DNA from: an uncultured Oscillospiraceae bacterium
GTDB taxonomy: Bacteria; Bacillota; Clostridia; Oscillospirales; Ruminococcaceae
Direction of reading: 5' to 3'
DNA length: 7,559 nt
NCBI GenBank assembly: GCA_900548355.1
Contig: URKR01000052.1
Location: 1 to 7,559, forward strand
Under the pieces are notes generated by a model that saw only the letters and a list, made by a program, of their open reading frames with translations, had not been told where the DNA came from and did no database searches. A program made the position numbers and the translations under genes. Shown here in pieces: positions 1 to 6,142 of this stretch. How positions within the stretch are numbered: the first letter of the stretch is position 1; every line of letters begins with the position of its first letter.

Positions 1-1
1 C

Positions 2-346
2 CCCCTGCCCGACCCCGCCGTGGCCAAGGCCCGGATCACCGCGCTGTGCGAAACCTTTTTCCCTCTGTTTGCGGCGCTCTGCCCGGGCGGGCGGATGCCC
101 CGCATTGTGGTGCGGGATATGAAAACCCGCTGGGGGTCCTGCAGTTTGCGTACCGGCACGCTGGCGTTCAGCCTGCGGCTGTGTACAATGCCCCCTGCCG
201 CGCAGGAGTATGTGGTTGTGCATGAATTCTGCCACTTTGCCCACCCTGACCACAGCCCGGCTTTCTGGGCCGCCGTGGAAGCCGTTATGCCCGACTACCG
301 CGCCCGCCGCGCGCTGCTTCGCACCGCCCCGCAGCCGTCGGCATAG
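2..346 (+). CDS. YgjP-like (DUF45/M48-type) metal-dependent hydrolase, 5' end missing
   Basis: This is the C-terminal part of a zinc metalloprotein of the YgjP/DUF45 family, related to M48 and SprT-like peptidases. The frame is open to the left edge (nt 2) with no ribosome binding site before the in-frame GTG at nt 20, so the real start lies upstream. Visible family marks are KTRWGSCS (nt 122-145), the HExxH zinc motif as HEFCH (nt 221-235) and a downstream HSPAFW block whose His (nt 251-253) is the likely third metal ligand. Family members usually have about 230-240 residues, so roughly half is missing. The protein is probably cytoplasmic, as no membrane segment is seen in this part. Its substrate is unclear: members are annotated as metallopeptidases, and E. 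coli YgjP has been linked to nucleotide pyrophosphatase activity. It is followed by a 123-nt gap and the flippase on the same strand. Family assignment is firm; function is not. Confidence 0.88.
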   Translation, partial: PLPDPAVAKARITALCETFFPLFAALCPGGRMPRIVVRDMKTRWGSCSLRTGTLAFSLRLCTMPPAAQEYVVVHEFCHFAHPDHSPAFWAAVEAVMPDYRARRALLRTAPQPSA

Positions 347-469
347 CCTGTTGTAACCCGGACTGGGAATGGTCCGCGCCTTGCCGTTTGTGCCCCGGCC
401 GCATACGGACCGCCGTTTACCCAATGTGCGCGCTTTGCGCGCTGCGTCAAACCACAGGGAGGTTCCCCT
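347..469 (+). other. Intergenic gap with short inverted repeats
   Basis: This 123-nt gap separates the YgjP-like gene from the flippase. It contains a perfect 6-bp inverted repeat with a 3-nt loop (GCGCGC, TTT, GCGCGC; nt 428-442) about 14 nt before the flippase ribosome binding site. It also has a wider pair, GGTCCG (371-376) and CGGACC (406-411). Neither is followed by a T-run, so neither is a typical intrinsic terminator. No convincing promoter was found, although one may be hidden in this GC-rich stretch. Confidence 0.4.
456..462 (+). promoter_or_regulatory. Ribosome binding site that sets a TTG start
   Basis: AGGGAGG lies 7 nt before the TTG at nt 470. The same motif type and spacing precede the glycosyltransferase and hydrolase genes. 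The protein read from this TTG (MPDINKKYATLVNN) begins like other flippases of the family, just before the first membrane helix. No in-frame ATG is as well placed, so TTG is the likely start. Confidence 0.85.
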
Positions 470-1909
470 TTGCCAGATATCAACAAAAAATACGCGACGC
501 TGGTCAACAACACCATCCTGTTCGCGATTTCCAACTTCAGTTCCAAGATTGTCAGCCTGTTCATCCAGCCTTACCTGACCTATGCGCTGGAAAGCCCCGA
601 CGTGCTCGGCGTGACCAGGCTGATGCAGAGCGTGACCAACCTGCTGATTCCGGTGGTCAGCCTGGGGGTCAGTTTCGCAGTGATCCGGTTCGGCCTTGAC
701 AAAGAAAAGGACAAGGCCAGCGTTTTCATGAACGGCCTGGCCACCATCCTGACCGGTTTCACCGTCATGGTGCTGGCCTGGCCGGCCGTGCGGCTGATCC
801 CGAACGCCGCGAACTACCTGGTGCTGCTGTACCTGTGCGTGCTTGCCAGCTGCCTGCGCACGCTGTGCACCCAGTTTATCCGGGCGCGGATGTGCAACCG
901 GCTTGTCGCGGTGGACGGCGTGCTGACAACGGCCTCCCTGCTCGGGTTTTATCTGCTGTTTTTAAGCGTGCTGGACATGGGCGCGACCGGCTACCTGCTG
1001 GCGCTGTTCTGTTCCGACATCTGCTCGGCTCTCTTTGTCTTTATCGCGGGCGGCTGCGCCAGATTCTTTGACCTGCACAAGTTTGACAAGGCGCTCTGGC
1101 GTGAAATGCTGCGCTACTGCATGCCGATGATCCCGGCTTCGATCAGCTTCTGGGTGATCAACGCTTCGGACACCTTCTATGTCCAGGCAATGTGCGAAGG
1201 CATTGACGGCCGCAGCGCCGAAGCCTGGGTCGGGCTGCTGGGCACGGGGTACTACCTGCCGCAGATCATTACCTTTGTCGGGCAGTTTTTCTATGAAGCC
1301 TGGCAGCTTTCGGCCGTGACCGAGGAGGAAAACCGCGAAGCCTTCTTCTCCAAAATTTTCCGTGTGTATGCAAGCGTGCTGCTCTGCTGTGCGGCCGGCA
1401 TCATCTGGCTGTGCCGGCCGATGATGCACCTGTTCCGCGCCGATTACTATGAAGCCTGGCAGTTTGTGCCGTTTCTGGTTCTGGCTTCCACCATCACTTG
1501 TTTAAACAATTTTCTGAACAGCGTCTACGTTGTGTACAAACGTTCGTCCAGTTCTTTGTACACCATGCTGGCCGGCGCGCTGCTGAACCTGGTTTTGAAC
1601 TATCTCTTCATCCTCTGGCTCGGGCCGGTCGGGGTAACTTCGGCAAGCTTTTTGTCTTTGCTGCTTGTGTTTTTGCTGCGGGCACGGTCAACCCGGTCGC
1701 TGCTTGTCATTGATTTCCAGGCCGGGCGGATGCTTGTGCAGCTGGGGCTGATTCTCATCGAAATTGCGGTTTTGTTCTATGTCGATGCCTGGGTGCTGCC
1801 CACAACGCTGCTGACCGCCGTGGTCTGCCTGCTCAACGCCCGCGAGGTGCTGAGCATGGCGCAAAAACTGCTCGGCATGGTGGGCGGAAGGCTGCGGAAA
1901 AAGGGCTGA
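470..1909 (+). CDS. Polysaccharide/oligosaccharide flippase (Wzx/MATE-like, MOP superfamily)
   Basis: This 479-residue integral membrane protein probably moves a lipid-linked sugar or glycolipid precursor across the cytoplasmic membrane. About 14 hydrophobic helices can be drawn (roughly residues 11-33, 51-73, 85-107, 115-135, 147-167, 171-195, 215-235, 254-274, 297-315, 331-352, 362-384, 388-404, 420-438 and 440-456), the usual number for the MOP superfamily. The N-terminal region (ISNFSSKIVSLFIQPYLTYAL) and the start of the second half (PMIPASISFWVINASDTFYV, residues 218-237) match the two repeated halves of Wzx-type exporters. The C-terminus is short and basic (GGRLRKKG). Length is normal and no frameshift is seen. 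A glycosyltransferase follows after 119 nt on the same strand, which supports a role in glycan export, but a full polysaccharide cluster is not visible here. Exact substrate is unknown, and a lipid II flippase (MurJ-like) or drug exporter role is less likely. Confidence 0.88.
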   Translation: MPDINKKYATLVNNTILFAISNFSSKIVSLFIQPYLTYALESPDVLGVTRLMQSVTNLLIPVVSLGVSFAVIRFGLDKEKDKASVFMNGLATILTGFTVMVLAWPAVRLIPNAANYLVLLYLCVLASCLRTLCTQFIRARMCNRLVAVDGVLTTASLLGFYLLFLSVLDMGATGYLLALFCSDICSALFVFIAGGCARFFDLHKFDKALWREMLRYCMPMIPASISFWVINASDTFYVQAMCEGIDGRSAEAWVGLLGTGYYLPQIITFVGQFFYEAWQLSAVTEEENREAFFSKIFRVYASVLLCCAAGIIWLCRPMMHLFRADYYEAWQFVPFLVLASTITCLNNFLNSVYVVYKRSSSSLYTMLAGALLNLVLNYLFILWLGPVGVTSASFLSLLLVFLLRARSTRSLLVIDFQAGRMLVQLGLILIEIAVLFYVDAWVLPTTLLTAVVCLLNAREVLSMAQKLLGMVGGRLRKKG

Positions 1910-2028
1910 TTCCCACCGACAGGCGGGCGGCTTTTACGCCTTCGCAGGGGCCGGCGCCCACAGGCCCGGCCCGCCCGCAACGCCGCATTTTTGATGCGCG
2001 CCGCCGGCGCGCCCCGGGAGGCTCCTGT
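1910..2028 (+). other. Gap with two GC-rich hairpins before the glycosyltransferase
   Basis: This 119-nt gap has two clear stem-loops. The first (1948-1972) pairs GGGCCGG with CCGGCCC and continues, after one bulged C, as GCC/GGC around a CACA loop. The second (1996-2012) pairs GCGCGCC with GGCGCGC around a 3-nt loop and ends 4 nt before the GGGAGG ribosome binding site (2016-2021). A run of five T (about 1988-1992) lies between them, 15 nt past the first stem, too far for a textbook terminator. They could attenuate transcription or limit translation, or simply reflect high GC content. Confidence 0.45.
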
Positions 2029-2964
2029 ATGAACCTGATTTTCTCCGCTTTCGCAACGCTTGCAGGTTACCGCGAAAACGCCGACGCAAACCGCGGCACG
2101 GCGGCGTATTACCGCTGCCTTGTCGTCGCGCTTGCAAGCGCCAAAGCCCAGAACCCCGGCTGCTGCGTGGCGCTGGTGACCAACGCCCCGGTGCCCGCGC
2201 CGTTTGACGCCCAGCTGGCCGCGGCCGGCTGCGAGGTCTGGGCCTGCCCGTTTGATACCTTCCGCTACCCGGCCGACCTGCCCTGGTCGCTTGCCTTTTA
2301 CAAGCTCTGCGCGCTGGGCTGGGTGCTTGAAAACAAAGGTTTTGACCGCCTGGCCATGGTGGATTGCGACACCTACACCCAATACCCGCTCGACGATCTG
2401 TTCCGTGAAGCGGCCGAGGCCGTGCTGCTGTATCAGGTGCCGCACCCGGCCAGCCAGCCGATGGCGGCTGCGATCAGCCGCTGCTGCGACGCCGCCTGGC
2501 CCGCCGGCGCGCCCCATGCGCTGGCCCACTACGGCGGCGAGCTGGTGGCGGGGCCGGCCGGGCTGCTGCGCCGGTTTCTTGCCCTTTGCGCCGAAGCCGA
2601 CGCTGCGCTGCGCGCCGCCGGCACGCTGCCGCAGGACGGCGACGAGGTACTGCTTTGCCTGGCGGCCTGGCGCGCGGCCCAAACCGGGCTGCCCGTGCGC
2701 GGTGCCAACGCCTATATCTGCCGGTACTGGCTCGGCGCGCGGCACTACCTGGTTTCCACCAACTATTGCCTGACGCCGGTCTGCATTCTGCACCTGCCCG
2801 GGGCCGGCAAGGACCGCCAGCTCAAGCTGCTGTACCGGCGCTGGGCGCGGCGCGGGGCCTTCCCCAAACGGGAAGATGTGTGGCGGCTGTGCGGGTTCCC
2901 GCCCGCGCGCCCGCCGCTGCTGCGCACCGCCTGGGTGCGGCTGTGCGCGGCGCTGGGGCGGTAA
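2029..2964 (+). CDS. GT8-like glycosyltransferase (glycogenin/LgtC type, GT-A fold)
   Basis: This 311-residue soluble protein probably transfers a sugar from a nucleotide-sugar donor. The ATG at 2029 has GGGAGG 7 nt upstream. The N-terminus (MNLIFSAFATLAGY, then NRGTAAYYRCLVVALAS) suits the first strand and helix of a GT-A domain. A DxD motif appears as D112-C-D114 in MVDCDTYTQYPLDDLF, where GT8 enzymes bind the metal and the sugar nucleotide. Near the C-terminus, H255-LPGAGK261 matches the HxxGxxK part of the GT8 metal-site motif, although the usual PW after the Lys is replaced by DR. GGELVAGPAGLL (about residues 168-179) resembles the acceptor-side GGE segment. The C-terminal tail is rich in Arg, Trp and Leu and could touch the membrane. 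It lies between a flippase and a hydrolase/acyltransferase unit, consistent with a glycan or glycolipid pathway. Sugar and acceptor cannot be read from the sequence. Confidence 0.78.
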   Translation: MNLIFSAFATLAGYRENADANRGTAAYYRCLVVALASAKAQNPGCCVALVTNAPVPAPFDAQLAAAGCEVWACPFDTFRYPADLPWSLAFYKLCALGWVLENKGFDRLAMVDCDTYTQYPLDDLFREAAEAVLLYQVPHPASQPMAAAISRCCDAAWPAGAPHALAHYGGELVAGPAGLLRRFLALCAEADAALRAAGTLPQDGDEVLLCLAAWRAAQTGLPVRGANAYICRYWLGARHYLVSTNYCLTPVCILHLPGAGKDRQLKLLYRRWARRGAFPKREDVWRLCGFPPARPPLLRTAWVRLCAALGR

Positions 2965-2980
2965 AGCGCCCGGCGCCGCC

Positions 2981-3011
2981 GCGTTTGCGGCAAACGCCCG
3001 CCTTTTCTTTT
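2981..3011 (+). terminator. Possible weak intrinsic terminator before the hydrolase gene
   Basis: GCGTTTG (2981-2987) pairs with CAAACGC (2991-2997) around a CGG loop. After CCGCC comes a T-rich stretch TTTTCTTTT (3003-3011). The 5-nt gap between stem and T-run and the modest 7-bp stem make it a weak candidate. If real, it would separate the glycosyltransferase from the three-gene unit that starts at 3043. Confidence 0.4.
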
Positions 3012-3042
3012 GACGACAACCTTTCCTGCCGGAGGTGTTCCC

Positions 3043-4035
3043 ATGCCAGACACATCCCTTACCCCTGCGCCCGGGCCGCGGCGGTTTCCGCTGGGCAAAT
3101 GGCGGCGGGCGCACCAGAAAGACGACGACCGCCTGACCCCTTTGATGAAAGCGATCAAGGCCGTGCACAGCGCGACCTCCTCGGCTTCAACCAACCCGGA
3201 AGACCTGGAAAAGCAGCGCGCCGGGCAGGAGCTGTTCGGCAAGCTGGTCACCCCGGCGCTGGGCCTGCGCACCGACCCGCTCACGCTGCGCCACGGCCCG
3301 GTACCTGTTCCGGCTGAGTGGGTGCGGCTGGACGCCGGGCATGACCGGAACCACGCCGTGCTGTACTGCCACGGCGGCGGCTACACCTGCGGCCAGCTGG
3401 GCTATGCGCGGGTGCTGGCCAGCAAGCTGGCGCTGGCCACCGGGTTCGACGTGCTTTCGTTTGAGTACCGCCTTTCCCCCGAGCACCCCTACCCCGCCGC
3501 CGTGCAGGACGCCCTGGGCGCCTGGGACACGCTGGCCTACCTGGGATACGGCGCGCGGGATATCTTTGTGGCCGGGGATTCAGCCGGCGGCAACCTGGCG
3601 CTTGAGCTGGCGCTGCGGCTGAAGGAGCAGGGCCGCCGCCAGCCGCGCGGGCTGCTTTTGTTCAGCCCCTGGACCGATATGACCGCCGCCGGCGCCAGCT
3701 ATGCGGAACGTGCCGACGCCGACCCGCTGCTGACCCATGAATATGTCGAATCGGTCCGGGCGGCCTACTGCGGCAGCCGCACCGATTTTGCCTCGCCCTG
3801 TTTTTCCCCGCTGTACGGCGACCTGCGCGGGCTGCCGCCCACCCTGATCCAGATTGGCAGCAACGAGATCCTTTTTTCGGATTCCGAACGTCTGCACGCT
3901 GCGCTGCAGCGGCAGGGGGTGTTCAGCGTGCTGGAAGAATACCCTGATTGCTGGCATGTGTTCCAGCAGATGCCCACCCGCGCCGCCGCCCAGGCGATGG
4001 ACAGCGCCGGCCGGTTTGTGCGCCGGGTGGTGTGA
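3043..4035 (+). CDS. Alpha/beta hydrolase, HSL-type esterase/lipase family (330 aa)
   Basis: A serine hydrolase of the alpha/beta fold, probably an esterase that cuts or transfers acyl esters. The ATG at 3043 is preceded by GGAGG (3031-3035) with 7-nt spacing; an in-frame TTG at 3010 lies in the leader and has no such site. The oxyanion-hole motif is H110-GGG113 (HGGGYTCG). The nucleophile elbow is GDSAGG with Ser180, and the base is His305 in DCWHVFQQMP. In the acid region it reads QIGSNEILFSD, so Glu275 sits where the HSL family usually has Asp (DPL); Asp280 is the alternative. There is no signal peptide and no membrane helix, so the enzyme is likely cytoplasmic. The first 80 residues form a charged cap-like region (KWRRAHQKDDDR). 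The acyltransferase follows 60 nt downstream, suggesting both act on the same ester pool. Similar esterases are often labelled acetyl hydrolases; the substrate is unknown. Confidence 0.88.
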   Translation: MPDTSLTPAPGPRRFPLGKWRRAHQKDDDRLTPLMKAIKAVHSATSSASTNPEDLEKQRAGQELFGKLVTPALGLRTDPLTLRHGPVPVPAEWVRLDAGHDRNHAVLYCHGGGYTCGQLGYARVLASKLALATGFDVLSFEYRLSPEHPYPAAVQDALGAWDTLAYLGYGARDIFVAGDSAGGNLALELALRLKEQGRRQPRGLLLFSPWTDMTAAGASYAERADADPLLTHEYVESVRAAYCGSRTDFASPCFSPLYGDLRGLPPTLIQIGSNEILFSDSERLHAALQRQGVFSVLEEYPDCWHVFQQMPTRAAAQAMDSAGRFVRRVV

Positions 4036-4095
4036 GCGGGGCCTGCTGCTCTCTTTTGTTTGCTGACCTTATTTCCTGAAAGGCGGTTCTTGCGT

Positions 4096-5355
4096 ATGCC
4101 CCACACTTGGTACAAAGTGGATAATGTGGCCAAGGTGTTTTTGGCTTCGGTGACCAGGCGGGACCCGCGTGTTTTCCGCATCAGCTGCACCCTGACCGAG
4201 GAGATCAACCCCGACGCCCTGGCGGCGGCGCTGCAGCGCACCGCGCGGGATCTGCCGCACTTTTCGGTCACGCTGCACAGGGGGCTTTTCTGGCATTACC
4301 TTGAACAGACCGACAAGGTCCCCACCCCGGTGCCGGAAACCCAGCGCCCCTGCGCCGCGATCTATGGCCGCGATTTGAAAAACGCGCTGCTCTACCGCGT
4401 GAGTTATTACCGCCGGCGGATCAACCTGGAAGTGTTCCACGCTTTGTCAGACGGCAGCGGCGGCGTGGTCTTTTTGCAGACCCTTGTGTACAATTACCTG
4501 CAGCTGCGCCACCCCGACGAACTGGCCGGCACCCCGCGCCAGCCCGGCGCAAGCGCTGACGATATGGGCCAGGACAGCTACCACAAGTTTTATGCCAGGC
4601 GCGCGGCCGCCCCCCTGCGCGACCCCGCCGCCCGCAAGCCTGTCTGCCGGCTGCCCGGGCGGCGGCTGCCGCTTGACCAGACCCAGTTTTTTGAAGGGCA
4701 CCTTTCTGTCAAAGAGATGCTGGCCCGCGCGCGCGCCATGGATGTTTCGCTGACCAGCTACCTTGCGGCCGCCCAGATCCTGGCCGTCTGGCGCGAAGTG
4801 CCGCTGCTTGACCGCGGCAAGGCTGTGACAGTCGGGGTGCCGGTCAACCTGCGCAACTACTTCCCCTCGGGTTCGGGGCGGAACTTTTTCAGCACCATCC
4901 GCATTGCCCATGCCTTTTCGGGGGAGGAAACCCTGGCCGAGCTGGCCCGGGAATTTGACCGCAAACTGCGCGCCGAACTGGGCGAGGAGCGCACTAAAGC
5001 CCGGATGGACGCCTTTGAACGGTTTGAGCGCTGGCCGGTTGTGCGGCTGATCCCGCTGCCGATCAAAAACGCCGTTGTGGCCACCGGCAACTGGATTGAG
5101 ATGCGCCGCACCACCCTGACCATCTCAAACCTGGGGCGGATTCAGCTGCCCGCGGCGCTGTCCCCCTATGTGGAAGGGTTCGCCGCCTACTGTTCAAGCG
5201 ACGGGCTGTTCACCACCGTCTGTTCTTACGGCGATGACCTGGTGCTCGGCACCGTTTCGGCGCTGCGGTCCACCAACATCCTGCGCAATTTTTACCGCGC
5301 CCTGGCCGAGGACGGCCTGACCGTCACCCTGTATGCATCCGAGGTGAATCCCTGA
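4096..5355 (+). CDS. Condensation-superfamily acyltransferase (alcohol acetyltransferase-like, 419 aa)
   Basis: A stand-alone acyltransferase of the CoA-dependent acyltransferase superfamily, the fold shared by NRPS condensation domains, PapA proteins and alcohol acetyltransferases. These enzymes join an acyl group from a thioester to an alcohol or amine. The catalytic motif HHxxxDG appears as F114-H115-ALS-D119-G120 (VFHALSDGSGG); the catalytic second His is kept and the first is Phe. A C-terminal SNLG motif (residues 344-347, TISNLGRIQLP) is typical of alcohol acetyltransferase-like members. The N-terminus (WYKVDNVAKVFLASV) also fits them. No carrier-protein or adenylation domain and no membrane helix are present. 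The ATG at 4096 has AAGGCGG (4080-4086) 9 nt upstream; in-frame TTG codons at 4090 and 4060 are less well placed. The stop overlaps the next start (TGATG), showing translational coupling to the zinc-ribbon membrane protein. Donor and acceptor are unknown. Confidence 0.82.
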   Translation: MPHTWYKVDNVAKVFLASVTRRDPRVFRISCTLTEEINPDALAAALQRTARDLPHFSVTLHRGLFWHYLEQTDKVPTPVPETQRPCAAIYGRDLKNALLYRVSYYRRRINLEVFHALSDGSGGVVFLQTLVYNYLQLRHPDELAGTPRQPGASADDMGQDSYHKFYARRAAAPLRDPAARKPVCRLPGRRLPLDQTQFFEGHLSVKEMLARARAMDVSLTSYLAAAQILAVWREVPLLDRGKAVTVGVPVNLRNYFPSGSGRNFFSTIRIAHAFSGEETLAELAREFDRKLRAELGEERTKARMDAFERFERWPVVRLIPLPIKNAVVATGNWIEMRRTTLTISNLGRIQLPAALSPYVEGFAAYCSSDGLFTTVCSYGDDLVLGTVSALRSTNILRNFYRALAEDGLTVTLYASEVNP

Positions 5356-6032
5356 TGAAAACCTGTCCGCATTGCCGCATCCAGGTGGGCGGCGACGGGC
5401 TGTACTGCCCGCTGTGCCACACCCCGCTGGCCGGCGCCGCCGACCCCGGCGGCGAAGCCCCGTATTTTCCGCCCAGCCCGCCGCCGGGCCGGCGCGCGCC
5501 GTTTGGGCTGCAGCTGGCGGCGTTTGTGCTGCTGGGCGGTTCGGCCGCCTGCCTGGCGGTTGATTTTCTGCTGCAGGACGGCGTCCACCTGCACTGGAGC
5601 CTGGCCGTGCTGGCCGCGGCGGTGGCCGCGCTGTGCCTGCTGCGCGCGCTTTTGCTGGGCAGCCGCAACGCGCCCAAACTGCTGTTCCAGATCCTGGTCG
5701 GGGCTTCGGCGTTGGTGTTTTTCTGCGATAAGTTTTTCGGCCTGGGGGATGTCAGCGTGGAATGGATCGTCCCGGTACTGTGCAGCGTAACGCTGCTGCT
5801 GAACTTCCTGTTCAGCTTCATCAACCGCCGCTTTACCGAAAACGGGCTGATCTACCTGCTGCTGAACATGGCGGTCGGCATTGCGCCTTACCTGGCCTTC
5901 AGCCTACTGGGCAGCCGCACCCCGATCGCCTGGGGCGTCTGCCTTGTCATCAGCATTGTGACCTTTATCGGGCTTGTGATCTTCCGCGGGCGCGACCTGC
6001 GCGGGGAGTTTGAGCGCCGCTTCCACCTGTGA
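5355..6032 (+). CDS. Zinc-ribbon membrane protein resembling DUF6320 (225 aa)
   Basis: No enzymatic function is recognised. The N-terminus is a short zinc ribbon with two CPxC knuckles, C4-PH-C7 and C18-PL-C21, followed by a Pro/Gly-rich linker (about residues 22-48). Six hydrophobic helices follow: about 50-73, 81-102, 109-127, 135-156, 164-185 and 190-210. The tail is basic (RGRDLRGEFERRFHL), which would place it in the cytoplasm by the positive-inside rule; with six helices the zinc ribbon would then also be cytoplasmic. The ATG shares one base with the stop of the acyltransferase gene and has GAGGTG (5341-5346) 8 nt upstream inside that gene, so the two are made together. From memory, DUF6320 proteins in Firmicutes have this architecture and occur beside similar acyltransferases. 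It may anchor or regulate the acyltransferase, or present its lipid substrate; that is inference. Confidence 0.8.
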   Translation: MKTCPHCRIQVGGDGLYCPLCHTPLAGAADPGGEAPYFPPSPPPGRRAPFGLQLAAFVLLGGSAACLAVDFLLQDGVHLHWSLAVLAAAVAALCLLRALLLGSRNAPKLLFQILVGASALVFFCDKFFGLGDVSVEWIVPVLCSVTLLLNFLFSFINRRFTENGLIYLLLNMAVGIAPYLAFSLLGSRTPIAWGVCLVISIVTFIGLVIFRGRDLRGEFERRFHL

Positions 6033-6100
6033 ATCCGATGCAAATTTCCCGCCGGAAGCCCAAAACCCGGCAAAACCCTCTTTTCCAACGCCCCTTTGCG

Positions 6101-6109
6101 TGCTACAAT
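6101..6109 (+). promoter_or_regulatory. Extended -10 sigma-A promoter of the aminotransferase gene
   Basis: TGCTACAAT contains a TACAAT -10 box (6104-6109, five of six consensus bases) with the TG of an extended -10 one base before it. At 17-bp spacing the -35 position reads TTTTCC (6081-6086), which is weak, as is common for extended -10 promoters. The start of transcription would be near nt 6116, giving a leader of about 27 nt. The local sequence is distinctly richer in A and T than the flanking genes, which supports a real promoter. Confidence 0.68.
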
Positions 6110-6142
6110 AGAATTTGTATCGCACACAAGGGGGATTGTTTT

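Noticed and set aside
381..409. TTGCCG and TACGGA with 17-bp spacing as a flippase promoter.
   Set aside because: Only about half of the -35 bases and two of the -10 bases match consensus, and the spacer is very GC-rich.
2001..2515. A 15-nt match (CCGCCGGCGCGCCCC) at 2001-2015 and 2501-2515.
   Set aside because: One copy is inside a coding region and the motif is low-complexity GC sequence, so chance is the likeliest cause; no flanking similarity was seen.
3010..3042. TTG start at 3010 for the hydrolase, and TTGACG at 3010-3015 as a -35 box.
   Set aside because: GGAGG lies 7 nt before ATG 3043, and no -10 box is present 17 bp after TTGACG.
1777..3168. A 463-codon minus-strand open frame opposite the glycosyltransferase.
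   Set aside because: It is rich in Arg, Gly, Pro and Gln with no domain pattern, spans two genes and two gaps, and is the usual shadow of high-GC coding sequence.
6051..6085. Possible terminator after the zinc-ribbon gene (GCCGG ... CCGGC followed by CTCTTTT).
   Set aside because: The stem is only 5 bp with an 11-nt loop and the T-run is short and distant.
6029..6142. Upstream GTG start for the aminotransferase, overlapping the stop of the zinc-ribbon gene.
   Set aside because: It lacks a clear ribosome binding site, adds 38 residues unlike any aminotransferase N-terminus, and would cover the TGCTACAAT promoter. ATG 6143 has a strong site.
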